DNA of 64,000 bases from Thermobacillus xylanilyticus (GTDB taxonomy: Bacteria > Bacillota > Bacilli > Paenibacillales > Paenibacillaceae). Shown here piece by piece: positions 34,714 through 42,677 of the stretch (positions are counted from its first letter, which is position 1; each line of letters starts with the position of its first letter). The notes below the pieces were generated by a model. It ran no database searches. It was not told the origin of the DNA and saw only the letters and a program-made list of their open reading frames with translations. Position numbers and translations under genes: made by a program. Location: positions 18,125-82,124 of the forward strand of contig NZ_CAJRAY010000038.1 in the NCBI RefSeq assembly GCF_907165215.1. Direction: 5' to 3'.

Positions 34714-35643
34714 TTACAGCCGCTGCTCCCGGATATACGGCACGCCGAGCGATTCCGGCGACCCGGACGGCTTTCCCCTGTTCCGCCAACCGAGGTACAT
34801 AAGCACGAGAATGGTCACCGCATACGGTATCATTTTCAGGAAATAGGACGGAATGCTGCTGCCGATGAGCTGGATGCGAAAGCCCAGCGCGTCAAGCGCG
34901 CCGAAGAAGTAGGCGCACAGCAGCGCGCGCAGCGGATTCCAGCGGGCAAAAATGATCAGCGCAACGGCAATCCATCCCCGTCCGGCGGTCATGTCCTCGA
35001 TCCACGCCGGCGAGAAGACGAGCAGCAGGTCGGCGCCTCCCAGCCCGATCAGCATCGTGCCGGCGATGACGCATCCGTACCGGAACGCCGTCACCGGGAT
35101 GCCCATCACATCCGCGGTCGGCGGACTGTCGCCGAGCGCCCGCAGATGAAGCCCCCAGGAGGTGCGGTAGATGTACAGGTGCAGCGCGATGACCAGGGCG
35201 AAGCTGAGCCAGGTCAGCACATCCAGATGGGCGACAAGGACGCCGATGACCGGCACCCCGTCGAGCACGGGCATGTCGAGCTTCGGCACGGCGCCCGGCA
35301 TCGGCTGGCCGGCGATCGCCCTGCCGAGAAAGGCGCTCAGTCCGGAGCCGAACAGCGTCATCGCCAGACCGCTGACGATCTGGTTGACGCGCAGCGTCAC
35401 CGTCAGGAACGCGTGCAGAAGGCCGAGCGCAGCGCTGACCGCAAGCACGGCCGGCAGCGCCGCGGCGAGGCTTCCCGTGCGGAGATAGAGCAGGGCCGCG
35501 GTCACCGCGCCCATCAGCATGATGCCTTCGGCGCCGAGCTGGATGATGCCCGACCGCTCGATCAGAATGCCGCCCAGCACGGCGAACAGGAGCGGCGTGC
35601 CGGACGACATGGCCGCCGCGACAATCTGGAGGATCAGATCCAT
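34714..35643 (-). CDS. Nucleoside/purine ABC transporter permease (NupQ/YufQ-like)
   Basis: This 309-residue permease of the BPD_transp_2 family has about eight to ten helices. It contains GGILIERSGIIQLGAEGIMLMGA, a conserved start of the nucleoside permease pair, and ALGDSPPTADVMGIPVTAFRY. With the neighbouring permease, ATPase and BMP lipoprotein it forms a nucleoside importer. AAAGGAGG precedes the ATG. Within the purine run it would import guanosine, inosine or bases. Confidence 0.88.
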   Translation of the reverse strand: MDLILQIVAAAMSSGTPLLFAVLGGILIERSGIIQLGAEGIMLMGAVTAALLYLRTGSLAAALPAVLAVSAALGLLHAFLTVTLRVNQIVSGLAMTLFGSGLSAFLGRAIAGQPMPGAVPKLDMPVLDGVPVIGVLVAHLDVLTWLSFALVIALHLYIYRTSWGLHLRALGDSPPTADVMGIPVTAFRYGCVIAGTMLIGLGGADLLLVFSPAWIEDMTAGRGWIAVALIIFARWNPLRALLCAYFFGALDALGFRIQLIGSSIPSYFLKMIPYAVTILVLMYLGWRNRGKPSGSPESLGVPYIREQRL

Positions 35644-35674
35644 GATCGCAGCCTCCTTTCAAGGCGTCCGGGGC

Positions 35675-36793
35675 TCACCGCACCCGGCGGATGCGAATCA
35701 TGCCGAACGCGGCGCCGGCGATGAGGAAGAACAGGACGGCGCCCTGCAGCATCTCCGAAGTTGCCGACGGGAGACCGAGCGTCTGCACGCTGTAGCCGCC
35801 GACAATCAGACCGCCGAACAGAAACGCCGACACGATCAGGCCGACCGGATGCAGCCGGGCGATCCAGGCGACGATGATCGCCGTGTAGCCGTATCCCGGC
35901 GATATGCCGTACATCAGCCGGTGCGCGACGCCGGACACTTCCGCCATGCCGGCGAGTCCCGCCAGTCCGCCGCTTGCCAGCATGACGAGCAGCAAATGCT
36001 TGTTCAGGCTGATGCCGGCGTTCCGCGCGGCTTCCGGATTGGCGCCGATCAGGCGCAATTCGTAACCCCAGCGGGTATGCCGGAACGTGAAAGCGTACAG
36101 CAGAGCCGCGGCAAGCGCGAAGACGAGGCCGAAATGCAGCCGGGTGCTGCCGAATGCGGGGAGCGACTGATCCGCCGTGAACATCGGACTGCCGGGAAAA
36201 TTGAGGCCGCCCGGATCGCGCCACGGACCGAACACGACATAATCGAGCAAGAGCAGCGCGATGTAATTGAGCATGAGCGAAGAGATCAGTTCATTGACCT
36301 GGAAATAAGCGCGGGGCAAGGCGGTCAGCAGTCCCCAGAGGCCGCCGGCCGCGATGCCCGCGGCGGTCATGAGCGGCAGCGCGAGGACCGCCGGCAGATC
36401 CGGCATGTAGATCGTCACCGCGGTCGCCGCCATCGCCCCGGCAAGAAACTGCCCTTCCGCCCCGATGTTCCAGAACGAGATCCGGTAGGCGATCGAAACG
36501 CCGATGCCGCAGAGCAGCAGCGGAATCGCCTTGACCAGCGTCTCGGTCAGACCGAACCGGGTGCCGAACGCGCCCGTCAGCATTTTCTTGTACACGGCCA
36601 GCGGGTCCGTGCCGCCGGCCGCAATGAACACGGCGCAGACCGCGAGCGCCGCGAAGACGGCGGCAAGCGGCATCCACCACGGACTTCCGGTGCGGACGGG
36701 ATCGAACTCGAATCTCAGCCGGGGAACAGCCGGCCGCCGCCGCGCGCTTCCGGCGTCGCCGTCCATCCCCGCGGCGGCCGCTTTGCCGTTCAT
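35675..36793 (-). CDS. Nucleoside/purine ABC transporter permease (NupP/YufP-like)
   Basis: This 372-residue multi-helix permease of the BPD_transp_2 family has the hallmark ISFWNIGAEGQFLAGAMAATAV and ELRLIGANPEAARNAGISLNK. A 40-residue hydrophilic amino end precedes the first helix. Its ATG overlaps the ATPase gene stop by four bases, and the second permease follows after 31 bases. Confidence 0.88.
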   Translation of the reverse strand: MNGKAAAAGMDGDAGSARRRPAVPRLRFEFDPVRTGSPWWMPLAAVFAALAVCAVFIAAGGTDPLAVYKKMLTGAFGTRFGLTETLVKAIPLLLCGIGVSIAYRISFWNIGAEGQFLAGAMAATAVTIYMPDLPAVLALPLMTAAGIAAGGLWGLLTALPRAYFQVNELISSLMLNYIALLLLDYVVFGPWRDPGGLNFPGSPMFTADQSLPAFGSTRLHFGLVFALAAALLYAFTFRHTRWGYELRLIGANPEAARNAGISLNKHLLLVMLASGGLAGLAGMAEVSGVAHRLMYGISPGYGYTAIIVAWIARLHPVGLIVSAFLFGGLIVGGYSVQTLGLPSATSEMLQGAVLFFLIAGAAFGMIRIRRVR

Positions 36794-38328
36794 GACGCTT
36801 CCTCCCCCGGCGCATCCTGCAGACCGGCCATATACAGGCCGATCCGCTCGCGATCCGCGTTCTCCCGGCTCATCTCGCCGACGATCGTGCCGCCGAACAT
36901 GACGAGCATCCGGTCGGACAGCTGCATCACTTCGTCCAGATCTTCCGAGATGAGCAGCACGCCCCGCCCCGCGGCCCGAAGCTCAAGCAGCAGCCGGTGG
37001 ACGCTTTCCGCCGCGCCGATGTCGAGCCCCTGGGTCGGGTGGACGGCAATCATCAGTTTCGGATCGCGGTCCACTTCCCGCGCGAACAGCAGCTTCTGCT
37101 GGTTGCCGCCCGACAGCTGGCGGACGGGCGTGTCCAGGCCGGCCGCCTTGACGTCGAACCGCTCGACCAGCGACCGGGCCCAGGCCCGGTTCCGCCGGCT
37201 TCGCAGCATGCCGAAACGCGACCGTTCGGGGTGGCGGTACGTCTTGAGCAGCAGATTGTCGACGATGCCCAGACTGCCGGCCATGCCGCTCTTCATCCGG
37301 TTCTCCGGCACATGGGAAATGCCGGACTCGATCGCCGTCCGCACCGACGCCCACTTCCATTCCCGGCCGCAGACGCGGATCGTGCCGCCTCTCCACGGCC
37401 GGAGGCCCGCCAGCACTTCGGCCAGTTCGGACTGCCCGTTGCCCGCGACGCCGGCGATGCCGACGATCTCGCCTTCCCGCACCGTGAGGGAGAGGTCCCG
37501 GACCGCCGTCCGCCCTTTGCCGGCTTCCACCGTGAGCCCTTCCGCTTCGAGCAGCGGCTTGCCCGGCGGCCTCCCCGCCGGCCTCATGACGCCGGCGGGG
37601 GCCCTTCCGACCATAAGCTGCGCCAGCTCGCGCTCGTTCGTCTCATAGCGGTTCATCGTGCCCACCATCCGTCCCTTGCGCATGACGGAGATCCGGTCGG
37701 CGATCTCCATCACTTCCCTCAGCTTGTGCGTGGTCAGAATGACCGTCTTCCCCGCGTCACGGAGCTGACGGAGCATCTCGAACAGCTGGTCGGCCTCGCC
37801 CGGCGTCAGCACCGAGGTCGGCTCGTCGAGCAGAATGAGATCGGCGCCCCGGTACAGCACCTTGACGATCTCGACCCGCTGCTGCTCGCCGACGGACAGC
37901 TGCCAGACCGGACGCTCGACGGGAATTTTCAGCCCGAACCGCTCCGCGACCGCCCCGATCTCCTCCGTCTTGCGGCGCATCCAGGATGCGCCGCGCCAGA
38001 CGGACGATTTCTCGCCGAGCACGATGTTTTCCGCGGCGGTCAACGTGTGCACGAGCCTGAACTGCTGGAACACCATGCCGATGCCCAGCGCAAGCGCATC
38101 TTTCGGCGAGCGGATGTTCACACTGCGGCCGCGGATCAGAATTTCGCCGCTTGTCGGCCGGTACACGCCGGACAACATGCTCATCAGCGTGCTCTTGCCC
38201 GCGCCGTTCTCGCCGAGAAGCGCATGCACTTCACCCGGCTTCGCCGCGAAATCGATGTTGTCGTTCGCGACAAGGGCTCCGAATTGCTTGCAGATCCGCC
38301 GCATTTCCACGGCATGCGGTTCATTCAT
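36790..38328 (-). CDS. Nucleoside/purine ABC transporter ATPase with two ABC domains (NupO/YufO-like)
   Basis: This 512-residue double ABC ATPase is of the sugar/nucleoside type. The first domain has Walker A GENGAGKST, signature LSVGEQQR and LLDEPTSVLTPGE. The second has the degenerate P-loop GVAGNGQSEL and signature LSGGNQQK, as is normal for this group where only one site is fully active. The ATG at 38328 was chosen for the GGAGG nine bases upstream, so an upstream extension of 18 residues is not used. Confidence 0.9.
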   Translation of the reverse strand: MNEPHAVEMRRICKQFGALVANDNIDFAAKPGEVHALLGENGAGKSTLMSMLSGVYRPTSGEILIRGRSVNIRSPKDALALGIGMVFQQFRLVHTLTAAENIVLGEKSSVWRGASWMRRKTEEIGAVAERFGLKIPVERPVWQLSVGEQQRVEIVKVLYRGADLILLDEPTSVLTPGEADQLFEMLRQLRDAGKTVILTTHKLREVMEIADRISVMRKGRMVGTMNRYETNERELAQLMVGRAPAGVMRPAGRPPGKPLLEAEGLTVEAGKGRTAVRDLSLTVREGEIVGIAGVAGNGQSELAEVLAGLRPWRGGTIRVCGREWKWASVRTAIESGISHVPENRMKSGMAGSLGIVDNLLLKTYRHPERSRFGMLRSRRNRAWARSLVERFDVKAAGLDTPVRQLSGGNQQKLLFAREVDRDPKLMIAVHPTQGLDIGAAESVHRLLLELRAAGRGVLLISEDLDEVMQLSDRMLVMFGGTIVGEMSRENADRERIGLYMAGLQDAPGEEAS

Positions 38329-38387
38329 TCCTGCGCACCTCCTCCATGAGACCAGGGCGTGCGGCTTCCGCGCCCGCTTCAACCGCC

Positions 38388-39584
38388 CTATTGCGGAATC
38401 TTGCCCTCGATTCCTTTCAGGAACCAGTTCATCTCCAGAATCTCTTCCAAAGTGAGCACGCGGCCTTCCTCGACCCTGAGCGTTCCTTCCTGATCGACGA
38501 GCGGACCTTTGAACACATCAAATGCTCCGTTCAGAATCTGCTCTTTCGCCGACTCAACCAACTCTTTCACATCGTCCGGGATGCTCGGACCGAGCGGCGC
38601 CAGACCGACCATGCCGTCCCCCATCGAGCCGGAGACCGGCTCGTTCGTCCACGTGCCGTCCATCACTTCCTGGACGGCCTGCGCGTAGTACGGCCCCCAA
38701 TTCCAGGTCGGGTTGGTCAGATACGCTTCCGGCGCGAAACGCGTCATGTCGGAGTCGTTGCCTCCGGCCAGCGCGCCGCGCTCGGCGGCGGCCTGGATCG
38801 TCGCGGGCGAATCCTGGTAAGCGAGCAGCACGTCGGCGCCCAGGTCCAGCAGGCTGATGGCGGCCTGCCGTTCGACCGTCGGATCATACCAGGTGTTCGA
38901 CCAGACGACATGGACGACGGCATCCGGGTTCACGCTCTCGATGCCGAGCTTGAACGCGTTGATGTTGTAGATGACTTCCGGAATCGGGAACGCCCCGACG
39001 TAGCCGATGATGTTGCTTTTCGTCATTTTCCCGGCGGCGATGCCTGTCAGGTAGCTGGCTTCGTAGTTTTTGCCGAAGTAGTTCGTCATGTTGTCCGCCG
39101 TTTTGTAGCCGCCGCAGTGAAGAAAGACGACATCGGGATAACGCTGCGCCACGCTGAGCGTCTGGTCCATGTACCCGAAGCTGGTCGTGATGACGATGTC
39201 GTGGTTCTGCGCCAGTTCCTCGATAATCCGCTCGGCGTCGGCGCTTTCCGGCACGTTCTCGACGACGGTTGCCTTGATCCCGTGCACTTCCTCCATATAT
39301 TTGCGGCCCTGGTCGTGCTCGTACGTCCAGCCGCCGTCCCCCGGCGTGCCGATGTAGACGAACGCGACGCTCGGTTTGCCGGACGCCTCTTCACCCGGCG
39401 CGGCGGCCGAGTCGCCGCCCCCGGATTCACCGGATGAGGGTGAGCCGGTCGAAGCGGGGCCGCCCGAATTCCCGCCGGAACCGCCGCTTCCTCCGCTTCC
39501 GCCGCTTCCGCAGGCCGCAAGGACGACAAGCAGCGGAATGATCCACAACATGCGTGCCAACCTCGATCCCGATTGACGTTTCAT
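38388..39584 (-). CDS. BMP-family nucleoside-binding lipoprotein (NupN/PnrA-like)
   Basis: This 398-residue binding lipoprotein of the BMP/PnrA family binds purine nucleosides for ABC import. It has a lipobox VLAACG and a long Gly/Ser linker to about residue 65. Family segments are AFVYIGTPGDGGWTYEHDQGR, SFGYMDQTLSVAQRYPDVVF and GADVLLAYQDSPATIQAA. GGGGGAGG precedes the ATG. It opens the transport part of the cluster behind a clear sigma-A promoter. Confidence 0.92.
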   Translation of the reverse strand: MKRQSGSRLARMLWIIPLLVVLAACGSGGSGGSGGSGGNSGGPASTGSPSSGESGGGDSAAAPGEEASGKPSVAFVYIGTPGDGGWTYEHDQGRKYMEEVHGIKATVVENVPESADAERIIEELAQNHDIVITTSFGYMDQTLSVAQRYPDVVFLHCGGYKTADNMTNYFGKNYEASYLTGIAAGKMTKSNIIGYVGAFPIPEVIYNINAFKLGIESVNPDAVVHVVWSNTWYDPTVERQAAISLLDLGADVLLAYQDSPATIQAAAERGALAGGNDSDMTRFAPEAYLTNPTWNWGPYYAQAVQEVMDGTWTNEPVSGSMGDGMVGLAPLGPSIPDDVKELVESAKEQILNGAFDVFKGPLVDQEGTLRVEEGRVLTLEEILEMNWFLKGIEGKIPQ

Positions 39585-39643
39585 TTGGTTCCTCCCCCGA
39601 ACGAGCGATCTTTGATCCGATGCAACGGTCGTGATGTACTTTC

Positions 39644-39672
39644 ACTATAAGAACGCGTCAGGAATGCGTCAA
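39644..39672 (-). promoter_or_regulatory. Sigma-A promoter of the nucleoside transporter genes, overlapping the pucB end
   Basis: Minus-strand TTGACG (39672-39667) and TATAGT (39649-39644) are separated by exactly 17 bases. The -35 region lies in the last codons of pucB. TGACGC occurs twice around the spacer, a possible regulatory direct repeat. Confidence 0.7.
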
Positions 39673-40353
39673 TTTACATGACATCGAATTGGCCTTGGGA
39701 ATGAAAGAATTCGGGATTGATTGTGCATCGTGCACGTTCATGAGGGCTTGCCAGATGGCGCGGGCATGTTCAAGCTGCTCAGGGGTATCGAGATCGAGGC
39801 TCTCCGGTCCGGTCATTTCCACGAACGCGCCGCGCAGCGCGCCGGATCGGATCAAGGCGCCCGCGCCGGCATCGCCTTCGAGATGCAGCAGATCGCCGAA
39901 CCGCCTGCGCGGCCAAAGCACCGGCGGCAAGATCGTGCCGCCGGATCGTCCCGCCACGAAATCGCGTTCGGGTTTAAGCGTCCAGACCGCACGCCATTCA
40001 GCCAGCTTACCCGCTGTCAGGAACGGCATGTCGGCCAGCGCGATCATGACCGCGTCGGGCGGCTCGCCGCCGTCCATGGCCGCCATGACGCCGCACCGGA
40101 TCGAGCGGGACATGCCGAGCGCGGCGTCGGCGCAGACGAACGGCCGGACGGAAAGTCCGGCCGGCAGCACGTCAAGCCAGGCGAGATCGTCATCCGGCCG
40201 CACGACAACGATGACCGGCGAGAAGCCCGCGCGGGCGAGCGCCAGTACGACCGCCGCGCCGAGGGGCGTCCCGGCAGCCAACTCAACCGCAGGTTTCGCA
40301 CGCCCCAGCCGCGATCCGCTGCCCGCCGCCAGGCAGATGGCCGGCATTCGCAT
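39658..40353 (-). CDS. pucB: Molybdenum cofactor cytidylyltransferase-like protein (PucB/MocA-like)
   Basis: This 231-residue nucleotidyltransferase of the MobA/MocA group probably converts molybdopterin to its cytosine dinucleotide form, or otherwise readies the cofactor for xanthine dehydrogenase. The nucleotide-binding motif is ICLAAGSGSRLGRAKP, and DAVMIALADMPFLTAGKLAEW carries the metal-binding region. The ATG at 40353 has AGGAGG nine bases upstream and lies 71 bases inside the end of pucA, an unusually long overlap. Confidence 0.85.
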   Translation of the reverse strand: MRMPAICLAAGSGSRLGRAKPAVELAAGTPLGAAVVLALARAGFSPVIVVVRPDDDLAWLDVLPAGLSVRPFVCADAALGMSRSIRCGVMAAMDGGEPPDAVMIALADMPFLTAGKLAEWRAVWTLKPERDFVAGRSGGTILPPVLWPRRRFGDLLHLEGDAGAGALIRSGALRGAFVEMTGPESLDLDTPEQLEHARAIWQALMNVHDAQSIPNSFIPKANSMSCKLTHS

Positions 40354-41314
40354 CGTCCGCCGCCTCCTTCCCAAGCATTGCGCGCTGCACCGAGCGGACA
40401 GCCGTCAGTTCGGCCGCGATGCTGACGGCAATTTCGGCCGGCCCGACGGCGCCGATCGGCAGGCCGACCGGCGCGCGGACTCGCCCGTCCGCCGGCAGGC
40501 CGTCCAGCAGCGCCGCGGCGCGCTTCCTCGAGCCGAGAACGCCGACATATACCGGCTTCCGGGGCAGCACGGCCTCCAGCATGCCCCGGTCATGCCGCAG
40601 ATGATGGCTGCAGAGCAGCACGTAGTCGCCGGCGCCGATGCCGAGCGCGTCCGCGAGCCCGACGCCGCCCGGACCGGCGGCGAACGATTCGGCCAGCGGG
40701 AATCGTTCGGGGCGGAGCAGCGGCTCCCGCCAGTCCGCCACCGTCACCCGGAAGCCGATCCGGGCCGCCGCGTCGCAGATCGGCGGCGCGTCGGCGCCCG
40801 CGCCGAACAGGATCAGGCGGGGGCGCGGCAGGAACACGCTGGCGGGCAGTTCGTCCGGCTCCGCGGCAGCATCGCCTGCGCCCGCCGCGAGCGGGACGAC
40901 CGCATGCCGGATCGTCCCGCCCGCCATGCGGCGCACGAGGCGGACGGCTTCACCCGCGCGGACGCGCGACCACGCGGCGCGCAGCGAGCGGCGCAGTCCG
41001 CCTTCGACCGGCTCAAGCAGAACGGTGATCACGCCGCCGCAGCCGAGCTCGCTGCCCCAGATCGGATCTTCGTCCGGATGCAGATTGTACGTGATCAGCT
41101 CGTGCGTCCTCCGTCCGGCCAGCCGCTCCGCCCGCTGCTGCAGGTCGTCTTCGAGGCAGCCCGGGCTGATGCACCCCGTCCGCCGGCCGTCCGCATGCAG
41201 CAGCATGGCCGCGCCCGCCTTGCGGTACGCGTGGCCGGCGGCGGAAGCGACCGTCGCCAGCGCGCCGCTGAACGACGGTTCGGAAGCCGCGCGGAGCAGC
41301 GCCCAATCGTCCAT
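40283..41314 (-). CDS. pucA: Xanthine dehydrogenase accessory protein, XdhC/CoxI family (PucA-like)
   Basis: This protein of about 343 residues inserts sulfurated molybdenum cofactor into xanthine dehydrogenase. The amino CoxI domain has GHAYRKAGAAMLLHADGR, CISPGCLEDDLQ and GSELGCGGVITVLLEP. The carboxy XdhC domain is a Rossmann fold with LILFGAGADAPPICDAAARIG. Of two in-frame ATGs, the second (41314) has better spacing from GGAG. The last 24 codons overlap pucB in another frame, and the tail is rich in Gly and Ala. Confidence 0.88.
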   Translation of the reverse strand: MDDWALLRAASEPSFSGALATVASAAGHAYRKAGAAMLLHADGRRTGCISPGCLEDDLQQRAERLAGRRTHELITYNLHPDEDPIWGSELGCGGVITVLLEPVEGGLRRSLRAAWSRVRAGEAVRLVRRMAGGTIRHAVVPLAAGAGDAAAEPDELPASVFLPRPRLILFGAGADAPPICDAAARIGFRVTVADWREPLLRPERFPLAESFAAGPGGVGLADALGIGAGDYVLLCSHHLRHDRGMLEAVLPRKPVYVGVLGSRKRAAALLDGLPADGRVRAPVGLPIGAVGPAEIAVSIAAELTAVRSVQRAMLGKEAADDANAGHLPGGGQRIAAGACETCG

Positions 41315-41339
41315 CTCCATCGCTCCTTCCGCAGAAACT

Positions 41340-42662
41340 TCAAATCCGGCCCATCAGCCGCGTGAGGCTCCGGTCCGCTTCCCGCAGCACCCTCGCCTTG
41401 TCGATCGTCCGCACTTCCTTGCCTTCCATCACGACCTCGCCGTCGATCAGCACCGTGTCGACGTCGCCGCGGGTAGCGGCGTAGACGATGCGCGAATACG
41501 GATCGGCGCCCGCAGACGGGTAGACGTGGAAATCTTCGAGATCGAGGATCTGCAGATCGGCCCGCTTGCCCGGCTCGATGCTGCCGATCATATCCGCCAT
41601 GCCGAGCACTTCCGCCCCGCCCATCGTCGCCATGCGCAGCACCTGGCGCGCGCGCATGACCGTCGGGCCGAGCCGCACTTTCTGGATGAAGGAGGCGAGC
41701 CGCATCTCCTGGAACATGTCGAGATTGTTGTTGCACGGCGCGCCGTCGGCGCCGAATCCGACGGGCACGCCCGCTTCGAGCAGCGAAGGCACGTCCGCGA
41801 TGCCCGACGCAAGCTTCAGGTTCGAGCCCGGGCAGTGCGTCACCTTCACGCCCCGTTCCCGGATGATCCGTTTCTCTTCTTCGTCGAGCCAGATGGCATG
41901 CGCGAGAATCAGGTTCGGCCGCGCCAGACCGATCGCGTCGAGGTAGACGACGTTGCGCATGCCGCGCTCGGCTTCGACGACCGCGATCTCTTCCCGGTTC
42001 TCCGCCGCATGCGTGTGTACCGGAACGCGGTATTGATCCGCCAGGTCGCGCACGGCGGTCAGCAGATCCTCCGAGCAGGAGACGACGAATCTCGGGGAGA
42101 ATGCGTAGCGGATGCGTCCGCCGGCAGCCCCGTTCCATTTCTCCAGCAGCCGGACGCTCTCGGCAAGCGAATCCTCCGTCTTCTCCAGCAGCGCCGGCGG
42201 CACCTGCTCCCCGTGATCCATCATCGCTTTCCCGGACACGGCGCGGATGCCGCTTTCGCGGATCGCTTCGAACGCCGAATCGGCGTGGTGCACCGTCTCC
42301 ATGTCAAGGATGGTTGTCGTGCCGCTGCGGATCAGTTCTCCGGCGCCGAGCAGCGCGGAGTAATAGACCGAATCCGCGTCGTGCGCCGCCTCAAGCGGCC
42401 AGATCCGCTTCCTGAGCCAATCCATCAGCTCCAGATCGTCGGCGCAGCCTCTGAACAGCGTCTGGCACAGATGAACGTGCGTCTGCACGAAGCCGGGCAG
42501 CAGCACCCTGCCCCCGGCTTCAATGACCCGCCCGCCGTCCGCGTCCAGTTTTCCGCCGACGGCCGTTATGGTGTTGCCTTCAATCTTCACATCGCCCCGC
42601 ACGATGTCATCCGCGGCATTCATCGTCACGATGAGCGCGTCGCGGATTACGGTCGTCGCCAT
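41340..42662 (-). CDS. ATZ/TRZ-type amidohydrolase, candidate purine deaminase
   Basis: This 440-residue metal-dependent deaminase or hydrolase belongs to the SsnA/TrzN/AtzA branch of the amidohydrolase superfamily. Metal ligands can be read in FVQTHVHLCQTLF, VHTHAAEN, LAHAIWLDEEE and GFGADGAPCNNN. The family includes guanine, 8-oxoguanine, 5'-deoxyadenosine and S-adenosylhomocysteine deaminases, and chlorohydrolases. Between pucR and pucA a purine base deaminase is the natural guess, but the exact substrate cannot be read from sequence. GGGAGG precedes the ATG. A second, related amidohydrolase is encoded at 48677-50017. Confidence 0.85.
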   Translation of the reverse strand: MATTVIRDALIVTMNAADDIVRGDVKIEGNTITAVGGKLDADGGRVIEAGGRVLLPGFVQTHVHLCQTLFRGCADDLELMDWLRKRIWPLEAAHDADSVYYSALLGAGELIRSGTTTILDMETVHHADSAFEAIRESGIRAVSGKAMMDHGEQVPPALLEKTEDSLAESVRLLEKWNGAAGGRIRYAFSPRFVVSCSEDLLTAVRDLADQYRVPVHTHAAENREEIAVVEAERGMRNVVYLDAIGLARPNLILAHAIWLDEEEKRIIRERGVKVTHCPGSNLKLASGIADVPSLLEAGVPVGFGADGAPCNNNLDMFQEMRLASFIQKVRLGPTVMRARQVLRMATMGGAEVLGMADMIGSIEPGKRADLQILDLEDFHVYPSAGADPYSRIVYAATRGDVDTVLIDGEVVMEGKEVRTIDKARVLREADRSLTRLMGRI

Positions 42663-42677
42663 GATGCATTCCTCCCT

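Noticed and set aside
32310-34802. Long plus-strand open frame opposite the xanthine dehydrogenase genes
   Set aside because: It lies opposite conserved enzyme genes and shows only composition-driven sequence.
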